Part shown: positions 32,327 through 43,378 of the stretch, in pieces
Layout: every line of letters begins with the position of its first letter
Numbering within the stretch: the stretch's first letter is position 1
Assembly: GCA_905221605.1 (NCBI GenBank)
Contig: CAJNDS010002745.1
Span: forward strand, 294,501-358,500
Length of the DNA: 64,000 bases
Direction: 5' to 3'
Origin: Symbiodinium natans
Lineage: Eukaryota; Sar; Dinophyceae; Suessiales; Symbiodiniaceae
Program-made: the position numbers and the translations under genes
The notes under the pieces: model-generated
The model's database searches: none
Seen by the model: the letters and a program-made list of their open reading frames with translations, nothing else
What the model was told of the DNA's origin: nothing

Positions 32327-32959
32327 TAAACCCTAAACTCTACCCTAAACCCTAAACCCTAAACCCTAAACCCTAAACCCTAAACCCTCTTATCGATTCT
32401 TAGGGTTGGGGGCCAGCGGTTCAGAGTTTAAGGGCTAAGGTCTAGGGTTTTGTAGGGGGTTCCGGGCATGGGCGCCACCATCAAGCCTGTGACTACATAT
32501 CCTTACGTTTAGCTCCTTTACCCCCTAAACCCTAAACCCTAAACCCTAAACCCTGAACCCTAAACCCTAAACCCTAAACCCTAATTAAACCCCAAACCCT
32601 AAACCCTAAACCCTAAACCCTTCACGAGCAACCCGGCATGTCTTAGGTTTGGGGCTTAGCAACAGTAAAAGCACAACCCTCAAGCAGCAGGGATTAGCTT
32701 TGCCTACGTCCGCATCGCCGCGTCCCCGTATCAACCTAGCCTGTGATCCCATTCCCTAAAGCCCTAAAACCCTAAAGCCCTAAACCCTGAAACCCTTAAA
32801 CCCTAAAACCCTAGAAGCCCTAGAAACCCTAGAAACCCTAAAAACCCTAACGCCCTAAAACCCTACAATCCTAAACCCTGAATACCCAGCTCTAGAGTCG
32901 GTAACCCTAAACCCTAAACCCTAAACCCTAAACACTAAGCCCTAAATTCCCACCCAGGC

Positions 32960-33420
32960 CTGCTTAGGCCGTACCCACCCTCTTCTAGGCCTCCAGTGCC
33001 GGTGCAGTACCCCGCCTGGCTAGACCACAATACCAGAAGTGGCTTCTGCAGGTGGTCCCTGGGCCCCCCTCCGGAGCCCCCTGGTGCCGGGCCCCTGACG
33101 GAGCGTGTTCAGGGACCAGAGGGGCCGCAAGGCAGGTCAGCCTGGGTTTTTTGGACCCTGACGGGCCCCGCTGCTGGCCCCCCTTCTGGCCCCCCCTCTG
33201 GCCCCCCTCCCCTCCCTCCCCCCCCCCCCCGCCCCCCCCTCCCCCCCTCCCCCCCCCCCCCCCCCCCCCTCCCCCCCCCCCCCCCTCCCATCCCACCCCC
33301 CCCCCCCCCTCCCCTCCCCACCCTCCCCTCCCGCTTTCGGATGGGAAGTCGGAATTTAGGGCGTTAGCCCGAAACCCTAAAAGGAGAAAAGTTGGGTGGA
33401 TGCCTGCGTAAGCAGGGGGT
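32960..33420 (+). CDS. Possible proline-rich exon
   Basis: The plus strand stays open from about 32,990 (ASSAGAVPRLARPQYQKWLL) into a C-rich tract (33,195-33,320) that would encode poly-Pro. The minus strand would encode poly-Gly. C/G runs are open in many frames, so evidence is weak. Confidence 0.2.
33195..33325. repeat. C-rich homopolymer tract
   Basis: About 130 bases of C broken by single T or A bases; it could form unusual structures on either strand. Confidence 0.95.
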
Positions 33421-33565
33421 GGGAAAAATAAAAGAACCCAACCTTTCTGGTTGTGGTGGCTCCAACTTCAATACACGCCGCCGCGACATATGCCGCCCCC
33501 TCACACCCCCCTAGCTGTGTTGGGGCGCCCTCCGCATGAAATCACTGCCGCGGCGCGGCGACAAG

Positions 33566-33752
33566 CCCTAAACCCTAAACCCTAAACCCTAAACCCTAAA
33601 CCCTAAACCCTAAACCCTAAACCCTAAACCCTAAACCCTAAACCCTAAACCCTAAACCCTAGAGTCGGTCTCCATAGCCCTCCACCGGCGGCTCGCCGCC
33701 GCCGCCCCCGCAGTGGCCGGGGAGTGGATTGGCCTCAAGCTGGGAAGGACAT
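33566..33752 (+). CDS. CCCTAAA array followed by an exon-like island
   Basis: The array at 33,566-33,661 ends at TAG|AGTCGG. The next 85 bases read SVSIALHRRLAAAAPAVAGE then WIGLKLGRTWFLG-stop on the plus strand. Alanine-rich helix; no family recognised. Confidence 0.3.
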
Positions 33753-34067
33753 GGTTCTTGGGTTGATAGGTTTAGGGCTTGAAGGTTTAGGGTAGGGTTT
33801 AGGGTTTAGGGCTTAGGGTTGAGGGTTGAGGGTTGAGGGTTGAGGGTTTGAAGGTTTGAGTTTGGGGGTTTTGGGGTTTGGGGTTTTGGGGTTGAGGGGT
33901 TTGGGTGTAGGAGTTTCGAGGTAGTAGGGGACAGGGAAGGAGCGGGGCGGGGGTGTAGAAGTAGGTTGCCAAAATCCAGGCCCACCCCCAATACCGATAC
34001 CGTAAACCGCCGGTTGTTGTCCATTGCAGGCTGCATCCGCAATCCTGGGTTGCGAACATTAGGGTTT

Positions 34068-34179
34068 CTTGGCAGCACAGTAACCATATTGTACTAAGGG
34101 CACCCCTTTTTTCAGTTGGCTATTTTAGAAGGGAAAGCTTAACCAAAAAAAGGGTGGAGGGTACCACGGGGCTACCAAG
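34068..34179. mobile_element. Family-2 inverted-repeat element
   Basis: Ends CTTGGCAGCACAGTAACCAT and GTACCACGGGGCTACCAAG are inverted relatives of the intact copy at 50,290-50,399. A diverged copy follows at 34,239-34,334 and a half copy at 35,502-35,540. Confidence 0.6.
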
Positions 34180-34587
34180 GCTTAGGGCTGAGGGCTGAGG
34201 GCTGAGGGCTGAGGTTTGCCTTGGGGTTCGGGGTCTCGGCTGCCCAGTAACCTAGGCTTAAAAAAGGTACCCTTTTTGGGTTTATAAGGGAACCTAAACC
34301 CCCCAAAAAGGGAATAAGGGCACTACTGGGCATCCTAGGGGTGCACTTTCTAGATTCAATGGAGGCTCTCGTCTGGCACTCCAGGAGTTACAGCCTTCGA
34401 GAAGAAGCATGATTCACCCGCCTTTGGAGTAGACCCGGGAAGAAAGTATATACTTTTTAGGTACAAGTATCTATAGTAGGAACCCAGAACCAAAAAAAAC
34501 ATTAAAGTATAGTACTCCAAAACTCAATTCAGGGCGTAAGGTTATGATTTAGGGTTTAGGGCTCCAGATCGGGTTTAGGGCTGAGGG

Positions 34588-34682
34588 TCAAAGGTCTTGG
34601 GCGGTTGAAGCTGTAGTTTGGTCCAACTTTGCTGCCGAGCCAACCTGAGCAAACTGAACTGCTGCCAGTGGTTGCAGGTTCA
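34588..34682 (-). CDS. Exon-like island, C-terminal
   Basis: The minus strand reads NLQPLAAVQFAQVGSAAKLD then QTTASTAQDL-stop, Ala/Gln-rich and helical. No family recognised. Confidence 0.35.
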
Positions 34683-34796
34683 GGGTTCATAGGGCCAAGG
34701 GTATAGAGGGTTAGGTCTCATGCACATGAAGGTCCTAAGCCCGTCTAAGGGTAGTTTCATGGTCCCTTAACGTGGGCCCTTACCCTCTTTAACGGC

Positions 34797-35198
34797 TTGA
34801 GAACCCCACAGCCCCAACAAAACCCTAATGACTGCCTTCAGCCACTCGTGGCCAAGACGGTCGCGCCAAGTTTGGTCACAAGGATGGCAAAACCAAGAGA
34901 CAAGGACGTACCTGTCCGGGAATTGAAATCTAGGACTACGTCAGTTCGGCAAGGTGTCATGAGATATCGCCATCGAGATACATCCTGCTGCTTACACGCG
35001 AGAACTGGCTACGTCTTGGCGCACTACAGGGCCAACCAATATCAAAGAGGGTGTTTGGGGTCTTGGGGATTTAATTTAGGTTTTGGGCGAGACAACTGCT
35101 CAGGTGTGGGGCTTGGGCTTCAGGCCACTCAAGCAATACGCCTCTGGAAACTCAGCCCTACCCAGACATTTCTCTATTGGGGTTTGAAGCTTAAGTAG
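34797..35198 (+). CDS. Hypothetical ORF, 133 codons
   Basis: Open from ATG through a non-repetitive stretch; the middle (MAKPRDKDVPVRELKSRTTS then VRQGVMRYRHRDTSCCLHAR) is basic and protein-like, while the end overlaps decayed repeat. No family recognised. Confidence 0.25.
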   Translation: MRTPQPQQNPNDCLQPLVAKTVAPSLVTRMAKPRDKDVPVRELKSRTTSVRQGVMRYRHRDTSCCLHARTGYVLAHYRANQYQRGCLGSWGFNLGFGRDNCSGVGLGLQATQAIRLWKLSPTQTFLYWGLKLK

Positions 35199-35499
35199 TG
35201 GCTACAGTTCTCCTGCTTTTAAGCATGTTGTCAGCAAACTTAACCCCGAAACCCTAAGCCTAAGCCCTAAACCCTACACCCTAAATGCTGAATGCAAGCC
35301 CGAGGACTCCTGCGTCACTGGCAGATTGATGTCGCATGTACGTTAGAAATTGCGGCAATGCGCTCTGGGTTTAGGGTTTTGACATTTTGTTCTACGAAGA
35401 CTTCCCAGGCGTCCATTTGTTTGTAAGTAAACAAGAACCCTGAAAGCAAAACAGATACGGTCTGGGGGGTGCCTAATTCCAATGGCCCTTCGAGATTTT

Positions 35500-35820
35500 T
35501 CAAAAAAGGGGCACAATGGCTACCATTGGGCTACCAAGGACATACAGAACGAAGAGGAAGCAGGTAGCCTTCATGATGTGCGTTTCCCCATTTCTCTGGT
35601 GGTCGTTTCTGTTTCTACCCGAACAGTGAGTCAACACTGAATGGTTCGAACGCGAAGAGTTATCTTGTGGCGCGCAAGGCACACGCGGCCCGGGACCGTG
35701 CATCTTTCTAGACACCTGCCCGCATTTTGGACAAACATCGCGCTCTTGCCTAGGCGTGGCGCGGGGGTGCAAAGTGCGAAACCGCTTCCGCTTTTGCAGG
35801 TCAGGCTTCGCCCACTGCAA
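35500..35820 (-). CDS. Hypothetical ORF with CPKC motif, 106 codons
   Basis: A minus-strand ORF starting MQWAKPDLQKRKRFRTLHPR, with a CPKCGQ motif near residue 41 and basic N-terminal half. Its end overlaps half of a family-2 element (35,502-35,540), so the real 3' border probably lies before that. Could be an exon; function unknown. Confidence 0.3.
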   Translation of the reverse strand: MQWAKPDLQKRKRFRTLHPRATPRQERDVCPKCGQVSRKMHGPGPRVPCAPQDNSSRSNHSVLTHCSGRNRNDHQRNGETHIMKATCFLFVLYVLGSPMVAIVPLF

Positions 35821-35996
35821 GGCCCTAAACCCTAAACCCTAATAACACTGTCCTCGCTGTTGGCATGTGGCCTTGCGACACGCTGTTGGACTGCTGGGCT
35901 CACGTGGTCTCTCACTGTTTTTGGTCTACGCTGACACAGCACGCGAAGGCACCCATCATCTCGAAAAACCCAAACAAAAACCCTAAACTTCCCCTA

Positions 35997-36106
35997 TGTA
36001 ACCCTGAGGGCCCCTGTACCTAAATGGGGAAGAGTTTAGCCTTAAAGTGCTTCCTGTATAGGTCTTTGGTGCCCAAAAGCAAAATAATGTGGTACATGGA
36101 CCCTTG
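35997..36106. mobile_element. Family-1 inverted-repeat element beside a hydroxylase exon
   Basis: Ends GGGCCCCTGTACCTAAAT and GGTACATGGACCCTT, core TAGCCTTAAAGTGCTTCC. It ends 13 bases from the donor side of the exon at 36,119-36,186, within the intron. Confidence 0.65.
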
Positions 36107-36118
36107 ACCCCCGTCGGC

Positions 36119-39100
36119 CTTGGTTCAGCACCGTCATGTCTCACGGAATGCACGTAGGTGTCGTCGAAGACGAGGGCTTGCCCCTCCTGCGAGTAGGGTT
36201 TAGGGTTTGGGGTTTAGGGTTTAGGGTTTGTAGTTCTCCTTCTTGAATCATTGCTGGAATTGCCTAAACCAAAATTTCTTCGGGTAATTCCAATCAGCAC
36301 ATACTGTTCGGCTTCAGTCTTTAAATAGAAAAAGCCAGAGAAATCTGCAAAAAAAAATGACTGAAGCTTTGAGCTCTCGGGAAGGTACTGAGGTACCCAA
36401 GAAAGACTTAGGGTTCAGGGTTTAGATTTTAGGGTTTAGGGTTTAGGGTTTAGAGATGAACTACACGTGGGGACAAGATGGTTTAGGGTTTAGGGTTTAG
36501 GGTTTAGGGTTTAGGGTTTAGAGATGAATGTCACGTGGGGACAAGATCGCTGAGCGTCTCACTGAGGGAACCGTGGGGCCTAGTTTTGGGATGGCGCGCA
36601 GGAGATTCTACGACTGCGGCCATAGAGTCATAGGGGTCTGCCTCGGGTTTAGGGTTTAGGGTTTAGGGTTTAGGGTTTAGGGTCTAGGGTCCACAAAGTA
36701 CTAAGACACATGGCCCCCGCAAACCTTATAAACCCTCAACCCACGTGCGCTTGATTGATAACAGACTCTTGGGCACTTGGGGACTCCCTTTTACGCCCAT
36801 GCGCCAATCCTGAAAATCATCGCTGTATAAACTCTACACCGTATAAACCGTATAGACTGTATAGACGTATAAACCCTATAAACCCTGTAAACGTTGAACC
36901 CCCTAAACCCTCAACCCTAAACCCGATAAACTTCAACGCCTAAACCCTCAACCCTGCACAAGTTGAACACAAGGGTCTAGGGGCCCGTAAGCGGCGCAAC
37001 GCCCTTGTTCAAGGAATGTACCTGAACGTATATATATATATATATGCATGCATATATATATACACATATATATAAATATATATGCAAGAGGAACCTTTGT
37101 GTATAATATGATGATTCGGTTTGGGGTTTAGGGTTTAGGGATACGGTTTAGTAAGTTTAGGCTTCAGGGCTTAGGATCGGCGCGTTTTTCTTTGCTCCTA
37201 AACCCCTGAGGTGCTGAGGGCGCCTTAAACCCTTAAGCCCGAAGCCCTAAACCTCAAGCCCAACAAAGTTGCTAGCCCGCACACTTACTGTGGGTCAGGA
37301 GGGAATCGGGGGATAATGTGCTGCACGTTTGGGGGTTTAGGGTTTATGCAGGGTGTAGGGCTTAGGAATTAGGGTTTAGGGCTTAGGGCTATAGCTTTGG
37401 GCCACATTGTGCAAGCACCTCCTGTGCACTCTCGCTGTCGTCTCACATTGCTCGCGTAACTTCTGACGGATAGTGCCCAGAGTCTCCGAGGCTTTCATCT
37501 TCACTGTGTCGGTGAGGCGGTAGAGCTTCACGGCAAGTGTCAAGGGTTTCGAGCTGGGGTTCAGGGTTTAGGGTCTAGGCTTTAGGGGTTTCCGAGTGGG
37601 GTTTAGGCTTTAGGAATTTCAGAGTGGGCTTAGGGTTTAGAGTCTAAACTTTAGGGGTGTCAGAGTGGGGCTTAGGGTTTAGGGTCAAAGCTTTCGGAGA
37701 ACGCCGCAAGGCTGAGGGGTGGACGATTGACTGTAATCGTCTCACATTGCTCGCGTAACTTCTGACGGAAAGTGCCCAGAGTCTCCGAGGCTTTCATCTT
37801 CACTGTGTACGGGAGGCGATAGAGCTTCACGGCAAGTGTCAAGGGTTTCGAACTGGGGTTCAGGGTTTAGGGTCGAGGCTTTAGAGGTTTCCGAGTGGGG
37901 TTTAGGCTTTAGGAATTTCAGAGTGGGGTTTAGGGTTTAGAGTCTAAACTTTAGAGGTGCCAGACTGGGGTTTAGGATTAGGGTCTAGGCTTTAGGGGTG
38001 TCAGAGTGGGGCTTAGGGTTTAGGGTCAAAGCTTTCGGAGAACTCCACAACGCTGAGGGATGGACGACTGACTGGAATCGTCTACCATTGCTCGGGTAAC
38101 TTCTGACGGAAAGTGCCCAGAGTTTAGGGTCAAAGCTTTCGGAGAACGCCACAAAGCTGAGGGATGGACGATTGACTGGAATCGTCTCACGTTGCTCGAC
38201 TGTGTACGTGAGGCTGTAGAGCTTCACGGTAAGTGTCAAGGGTTTCGAGCTGGGGTTCAGGGTTTAGGGTCTAGGCTTTAGGGGTTTCCGAGTGGGGTTT
38301 AGGCTTTAGGGATTTCAGAGTGGGGTTTAGGGTTTAGAGTCTAAACTTTAGGGGTGTCAGAGTAGGCACTTCACATCAAAAGCCTGTCGATCAGCTCACC
38401 ACGCTCCAGGCGGTCCAAATGTCCTCCGTTGCGGCTTAGTGTTTCCAAAAACTGAAAGGGTCCCGAACCCAAACCCTCCTAAGTTTTGTCCTAGAACCGA
38501 AAGGGTCCCGAACCCAAACCTTCCTAATTTTGTGAAAACCCTGACCCCCAAAAACCTAAAACACCGGACGGTCTTTGAGGTTTAAGGTTTTTTGTTAGAG
38601 CTCAAGCCCCAAACTTCCTAAACCCTTAACTTCCTAAACCCTAAACCGCTAAATCCGAGAGGGTCCACGGTTTAGGGTTTAGGATTATTAAGAGTTAAGG
38701 ACTTACGGCTAAGGGTATCATTTGTAGGGTTTCGGGTTTATGCTTTAGGCAAGCCTGCATCCGACGACGTGGCCTTGCCATTGCCACTCTCGGAGTCCTC
38801 GCTGGTTTCATGGACTCGCAGCAAGGACTGGTTTCATGGACAAGCTAACTAGCTGAATGGCTCCTTCTCGGGCTTGCCCTTGCCACTCTTGGAGTCCTCG
38901 CCAGCAAGGACTGGTTTCGGGAACAGACGAATGAACTGGCTGAATGGCGCCTTCTTGGGCTTGCCGTGGCCACTCTTGGAGTCCTCGCCAGCAAGGACTG
39001 GTTTCGGGAACAGACTAATGAACGGACTGAATGGCTCCTTGTTGGGCTTGCCGTGGCCACTCTCCGAGTCCTCGCAGATACAGCAAGGACTGGTTTCGGG

Positions 39101-42100
39101 AACAGACTCATGAACTGGCTCAATGGCTCCTTCTTGGGCTTGCCGTTGCCACTCTCGGAGTCCTCGCAGATACAGCAAGGACTGGTTTGGCGAACAAGCT
39201 ATATAACTGGTTGATTTGCTGCTTCTTGAGCCATTTTGCGCAGATGCGGTAGTTCTCCTCGATCTGCGCCTCATTGTCCATGACTCTCTTCTTGGCATCC
39301 TCAGGAACGTCAGTCCCCTGCACTAGTCACATGGGGCGCCAATTTATGGGGTGGGCTGTCTATCCGCCCTCTGAGTATCCTTTGTGGGGCAGCCGCGCTT
39401 CTTCGTCGGGTTCTGCGGAGGTGTCAAGGGGTGTCCATAGTTCTGCACGGAACATTCGGGGGTTGGGTAGGGCGGCCCGCCCATAAGTGGCACCCGATCA
39501 CAAACCCCCAACCCTCCCCAAAAAAAAGAGAATGGAATCCATGCCACATGCGTGCTGAGATGCAGGATGCCAAGGAGCAGGGAAGGGAGGCGGCTGAGCT
39601 CGCCAAGGAGGCAGTCGAGACGCCTCCGAATTGGGAGAATCTATCTTGCTATTCTCTTTATGGCTTTATGGCTTGATGGCTCATGTGCCCTTGTAGCTGA
39701 GCATCGGGCCATGCCAAGGAGCTGAAGACACCTTCAGCATTCTGATAGTTTTTCTTGCGGGGGTGGGGGATTTGGGCTCCACCTCTTCCCTTGTCTTGTT
39801 TTGCCATCGCAGGCATTTGTTGCCCAAGTTTTTGTCCACCTTTACCTCTTTCTTGCGCGTGTCTCTTTCGATGTTGGACTCGTCCATGGAGTTCAGTCGT
39901 TGGGAGCGCCGATGGAGGCACGTGCAGCAGTGGCAGGACCGCCGTGATGCCGACTCTGAGTGGAATGCCTCTGGCTCCTCAGACTCTTCCTGGCGTACCT
40001 CGGGCTCCTCAGACTCTTCCTGGCATGCTGACTCTTCTTGGAATGCCACTGGGTGGAACAGTTCGGAGCGTGTGAATCGTTGGAACCGCCGCCACTCCAT
40101 GCCAGACCCGTCTTCATGGTCCTCGACTTTGCCTCGCTCCATGCCAGACCCGTCTTCATCCATGCCAGACCAGTCTTCATGGTCCTCGACTTTGCCTCGC
40201 TCCGTGGCCGGCACGTCTTCATGGTCCTCGGCTTTGTGCCGGACACGTCTTCATGGTCCTCGGCTTTGCCTCGCTCAATGCCGCGTACTTCTTCATCGTC
40301 ATCGACTTTGCTTCGCTCTACGCCGTATCCGACTGCTTGCTCACGCGAAGAACTTTGGCAGAATAACACACTTGCTAAGACTGTTTGCTGCCCAAAACCC
40401 TGATACGTTTAGCATTCTGCTGCCCAACCATTCTGCAAGGAAGCCCAACGCGTTGCCCTGGCCATGATGAACGCTGCTTTCGGTCGATGCCCTGACGATG
40501 CCACTTGGAGACTCGTTGAATCCCGTGTCCCGGCATCGAACCCTTGGTTTCTCCCCGCCCAGCTTTCCCAAGACAGTCAAACATCGACATTGAAGCGTAG
40601 AGCTCATGCTTATAGCGTAGGGCTTGGTCTGTGGTTTGGGGTTTAGGGTTTAGGGGCGAGCGTCCGGGATTTTGGGGTTAGGGTTGAAGGTTTTGGGTTG
40701 AGGGTCGAGGGCACACCCCAAACCCCAAACCCTAAACCCCAAACCCTAAACCCGAAACCCTGTTCCTCACAACGGGGGCTGAGAACTCAGGCCTCGAGGC
40801 TTCCTCCATACCTGAATGGTTTGGGGTTAGGGTTCAGGGCTTAGGGCTTCGGGGTTGGGGTTTAGGGTTTAGGGTTTAGGGGAAGCTTTAGTCAATGAAT
40901 GTATCTAGGCTGCTCCTGGCGTGCGTTTCGTTTTGGGTGAAGTCCTAAACCCCAAGTCCTGAGCACAGCACGTGCAATGAGAAAGTTTCAGAAGTACGTG
41001 CCTACTCAGGGAACCCACAACGTCTGATGGCACTCCTGCTTCTGAGGGTGGGGCAAACACCATGCATTTTGGGAGGGGGTCGCCAAAAGGAAGAGTGTGT
41101 CAAACACAGCAAGCAGAGGCGATGTCAGTCCTATATTTCACCCATACATAGCTTCCACACGTTGCAAGTTTTCAAAGGGCCAGCGTGTGCAACGCAAGCC
41201 CTTAGCAGCCCAGATACTTGCCCCACTACCCGGGCTGGGATGTCTGAAATATGTACCTCGCAGTCTGTAACGAGTTAGAAATTTATAGCATGGCAGCTGA
41301 ACTGCACCAGAGCTACTTCTGGTACCCAGCAAGAAAAACAAAAGAGAGACTAAGGCTGCCCATATGTGAGACAGGAACCTTCATGATATGTTCGCCTCGG
41401 CTTCCAACCATTTTGCGTCTAGAGCTAGAGCAAGCAGGCCATGACCTCCTTCCCGAAATCTCTGACTCACCCCCCCTCCTCCCGCCCTGTAGGACCTGCC
41501 AAAACCACTTGGAGGCGCTGCAACCCTCTAAAACCTGGGACACTTTCTTGGCACCATTTCTGGTGTTCGCCTGGGACTGTCCTTGAACCTTCCTGGGAGA
41601 GCCCTGGAACAGACGCTGCACCCCGCTGCAGGCCGGACCAGCTGCCGAGGCGGCGCGCGCAAGCGTTTGCAATTATTAACAGTAATAGAACTTTCTTGTC
41701 TTTATCGCCGCCACTATTAGCTATGTCTCTATATGGGAACGTTTTACACATGCGTGGTAAGAGAGGAATACAAACATCATAAATTTTTTCATAGGGCGTC
41801 GCGAACCTATGTTTTGGCCCTAGATTGAGGCTTTGTGAAGGCCAAAAATGATCAAAAATCACTAAAAAATGCCATTTGGGTGGTTTCCAGGGCCGCCAAA
41901 CTAGCCAAAAGCCCTATGTTTTGGCCGTAGATTGAGGGTTTGTGAAAGCAAAAAATGGTCAAAAATCACGAAAAATTTGAATTTGGGTGGTTTCCAAGGC
42001 CGCAAAACCAGCCAAAATCCATATGTTTTGGCCCTGGCTTGAGGGTTTGTGAAAGCAAAAAAACTGTCTAAAAACACAAAAAAAAAGCCATTTGGGCGGT

Positions 42101-43312
42101 TTTCAAGGCCGCCAAATGAGCCAAAATCCCTATGTTTTGGCCTTAGGTTTAGGGTTTGTGAAAGCAAGAAATTGTAAAAAATCACTAAAAATTGCCATTT
42201 GGGTGGTTTCCAAGGCCGCCAAACTAGCAAAAATCCCTTTGTTTTGGCCCTAGGTTGAGGGTTTGCGAAGGCAAAGAATTATCGAAAATCACAAAAAAAT
42301 GTCATTTGGGTGGTTTCCAGGGCCGCCAAACTAGCCAAAATCCCTATGTTTTGGTCGTAGATTGAGGGTTTGTGAAAGCAAAAAATGATCAAAAACCACT
42401 AAGAATTGTCATTTGTGTGGTTTCCACAGCCTCCAAACTCGCCAATGTCGCGAAAATATCCGCAAACATATCCACCCTGTAACACCGGGCGTCGCGCGTC
42501 AGACCATTGGATGGGGACTTTGAAGACGCAAAATACCCTGTAACACCGGGCGTCGCGAAAATATCTACGAAAATATCCACCCTGTCACACCGGGCGTCGC
42601 GCACCAGGCCATTGGATGGGGACTTTGAAGGCGTACAATTCCCAGAAATCACCAACACTTACCCTGTAACACCGGGCGTCGTGAAAATATCTACATAGAA
42701 ATTGTATAGGGTTCGTGTCCGGAGTTTTGTACGTTGTTTTGCTTTTGGCTGAGTTTTTTGCTGAAAACAACTGCTTTTTCAGCATTTTTTCAACCCCTCG
42801 AAAAGGGTTGGGGGGGTAATTGCCCAAAATCACAAAAAATAACCATTTGGGTGGTTTCCAAGGCCGCCCAACTAGCCAAAATCCCTATGTGTTGGTGCAG
42901 ATTAGGGTTTGTGAAAGCCAAGAATTGCAAAAAAACACTAAAATTGCAATTTGGAGAGTTTTCAAGGCTACCAAATGAGCCCAAATCCCTATGTTTTGGC
43001 CTTAGGTTGAGGATTTGTGAACGCCAAAATTTTTTGCTTTCACAAACCCTCAATCTACGGCCAAAACATAGGGCTTTTGGCTAGTTTGGCGGCCCTGGAA
43101 ACCACCCAAATGGCATGATCATTTTGGCCTTCACAAAGCCTCAACTTAGGGCAAAACATAGGGAGTTTGGCTCATTTGGCGGCCTTGAAAACCGCCCAAA
43201 TGGAAATTTTTTTGTGCCTTTTGACCATTTTTGGCTTTCACAAACCCTGAAGCCAGGGCCAAAACATAGGGATTTCGGCTAGTTTGGCGGCCTGGGAAAC
43301 CACCCAAATGGT

Positions 43313-43378
<66 letters not shown>

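Noticed and set aside
39681-40214. 177-codon minus ORF with ERGKVEDHEDGSGM repeats as a definite gene
   Set aside because: The same tandem DNA is open on plus with other low-complexity peptides, and frames change within the block, so neither strand can be chosen.
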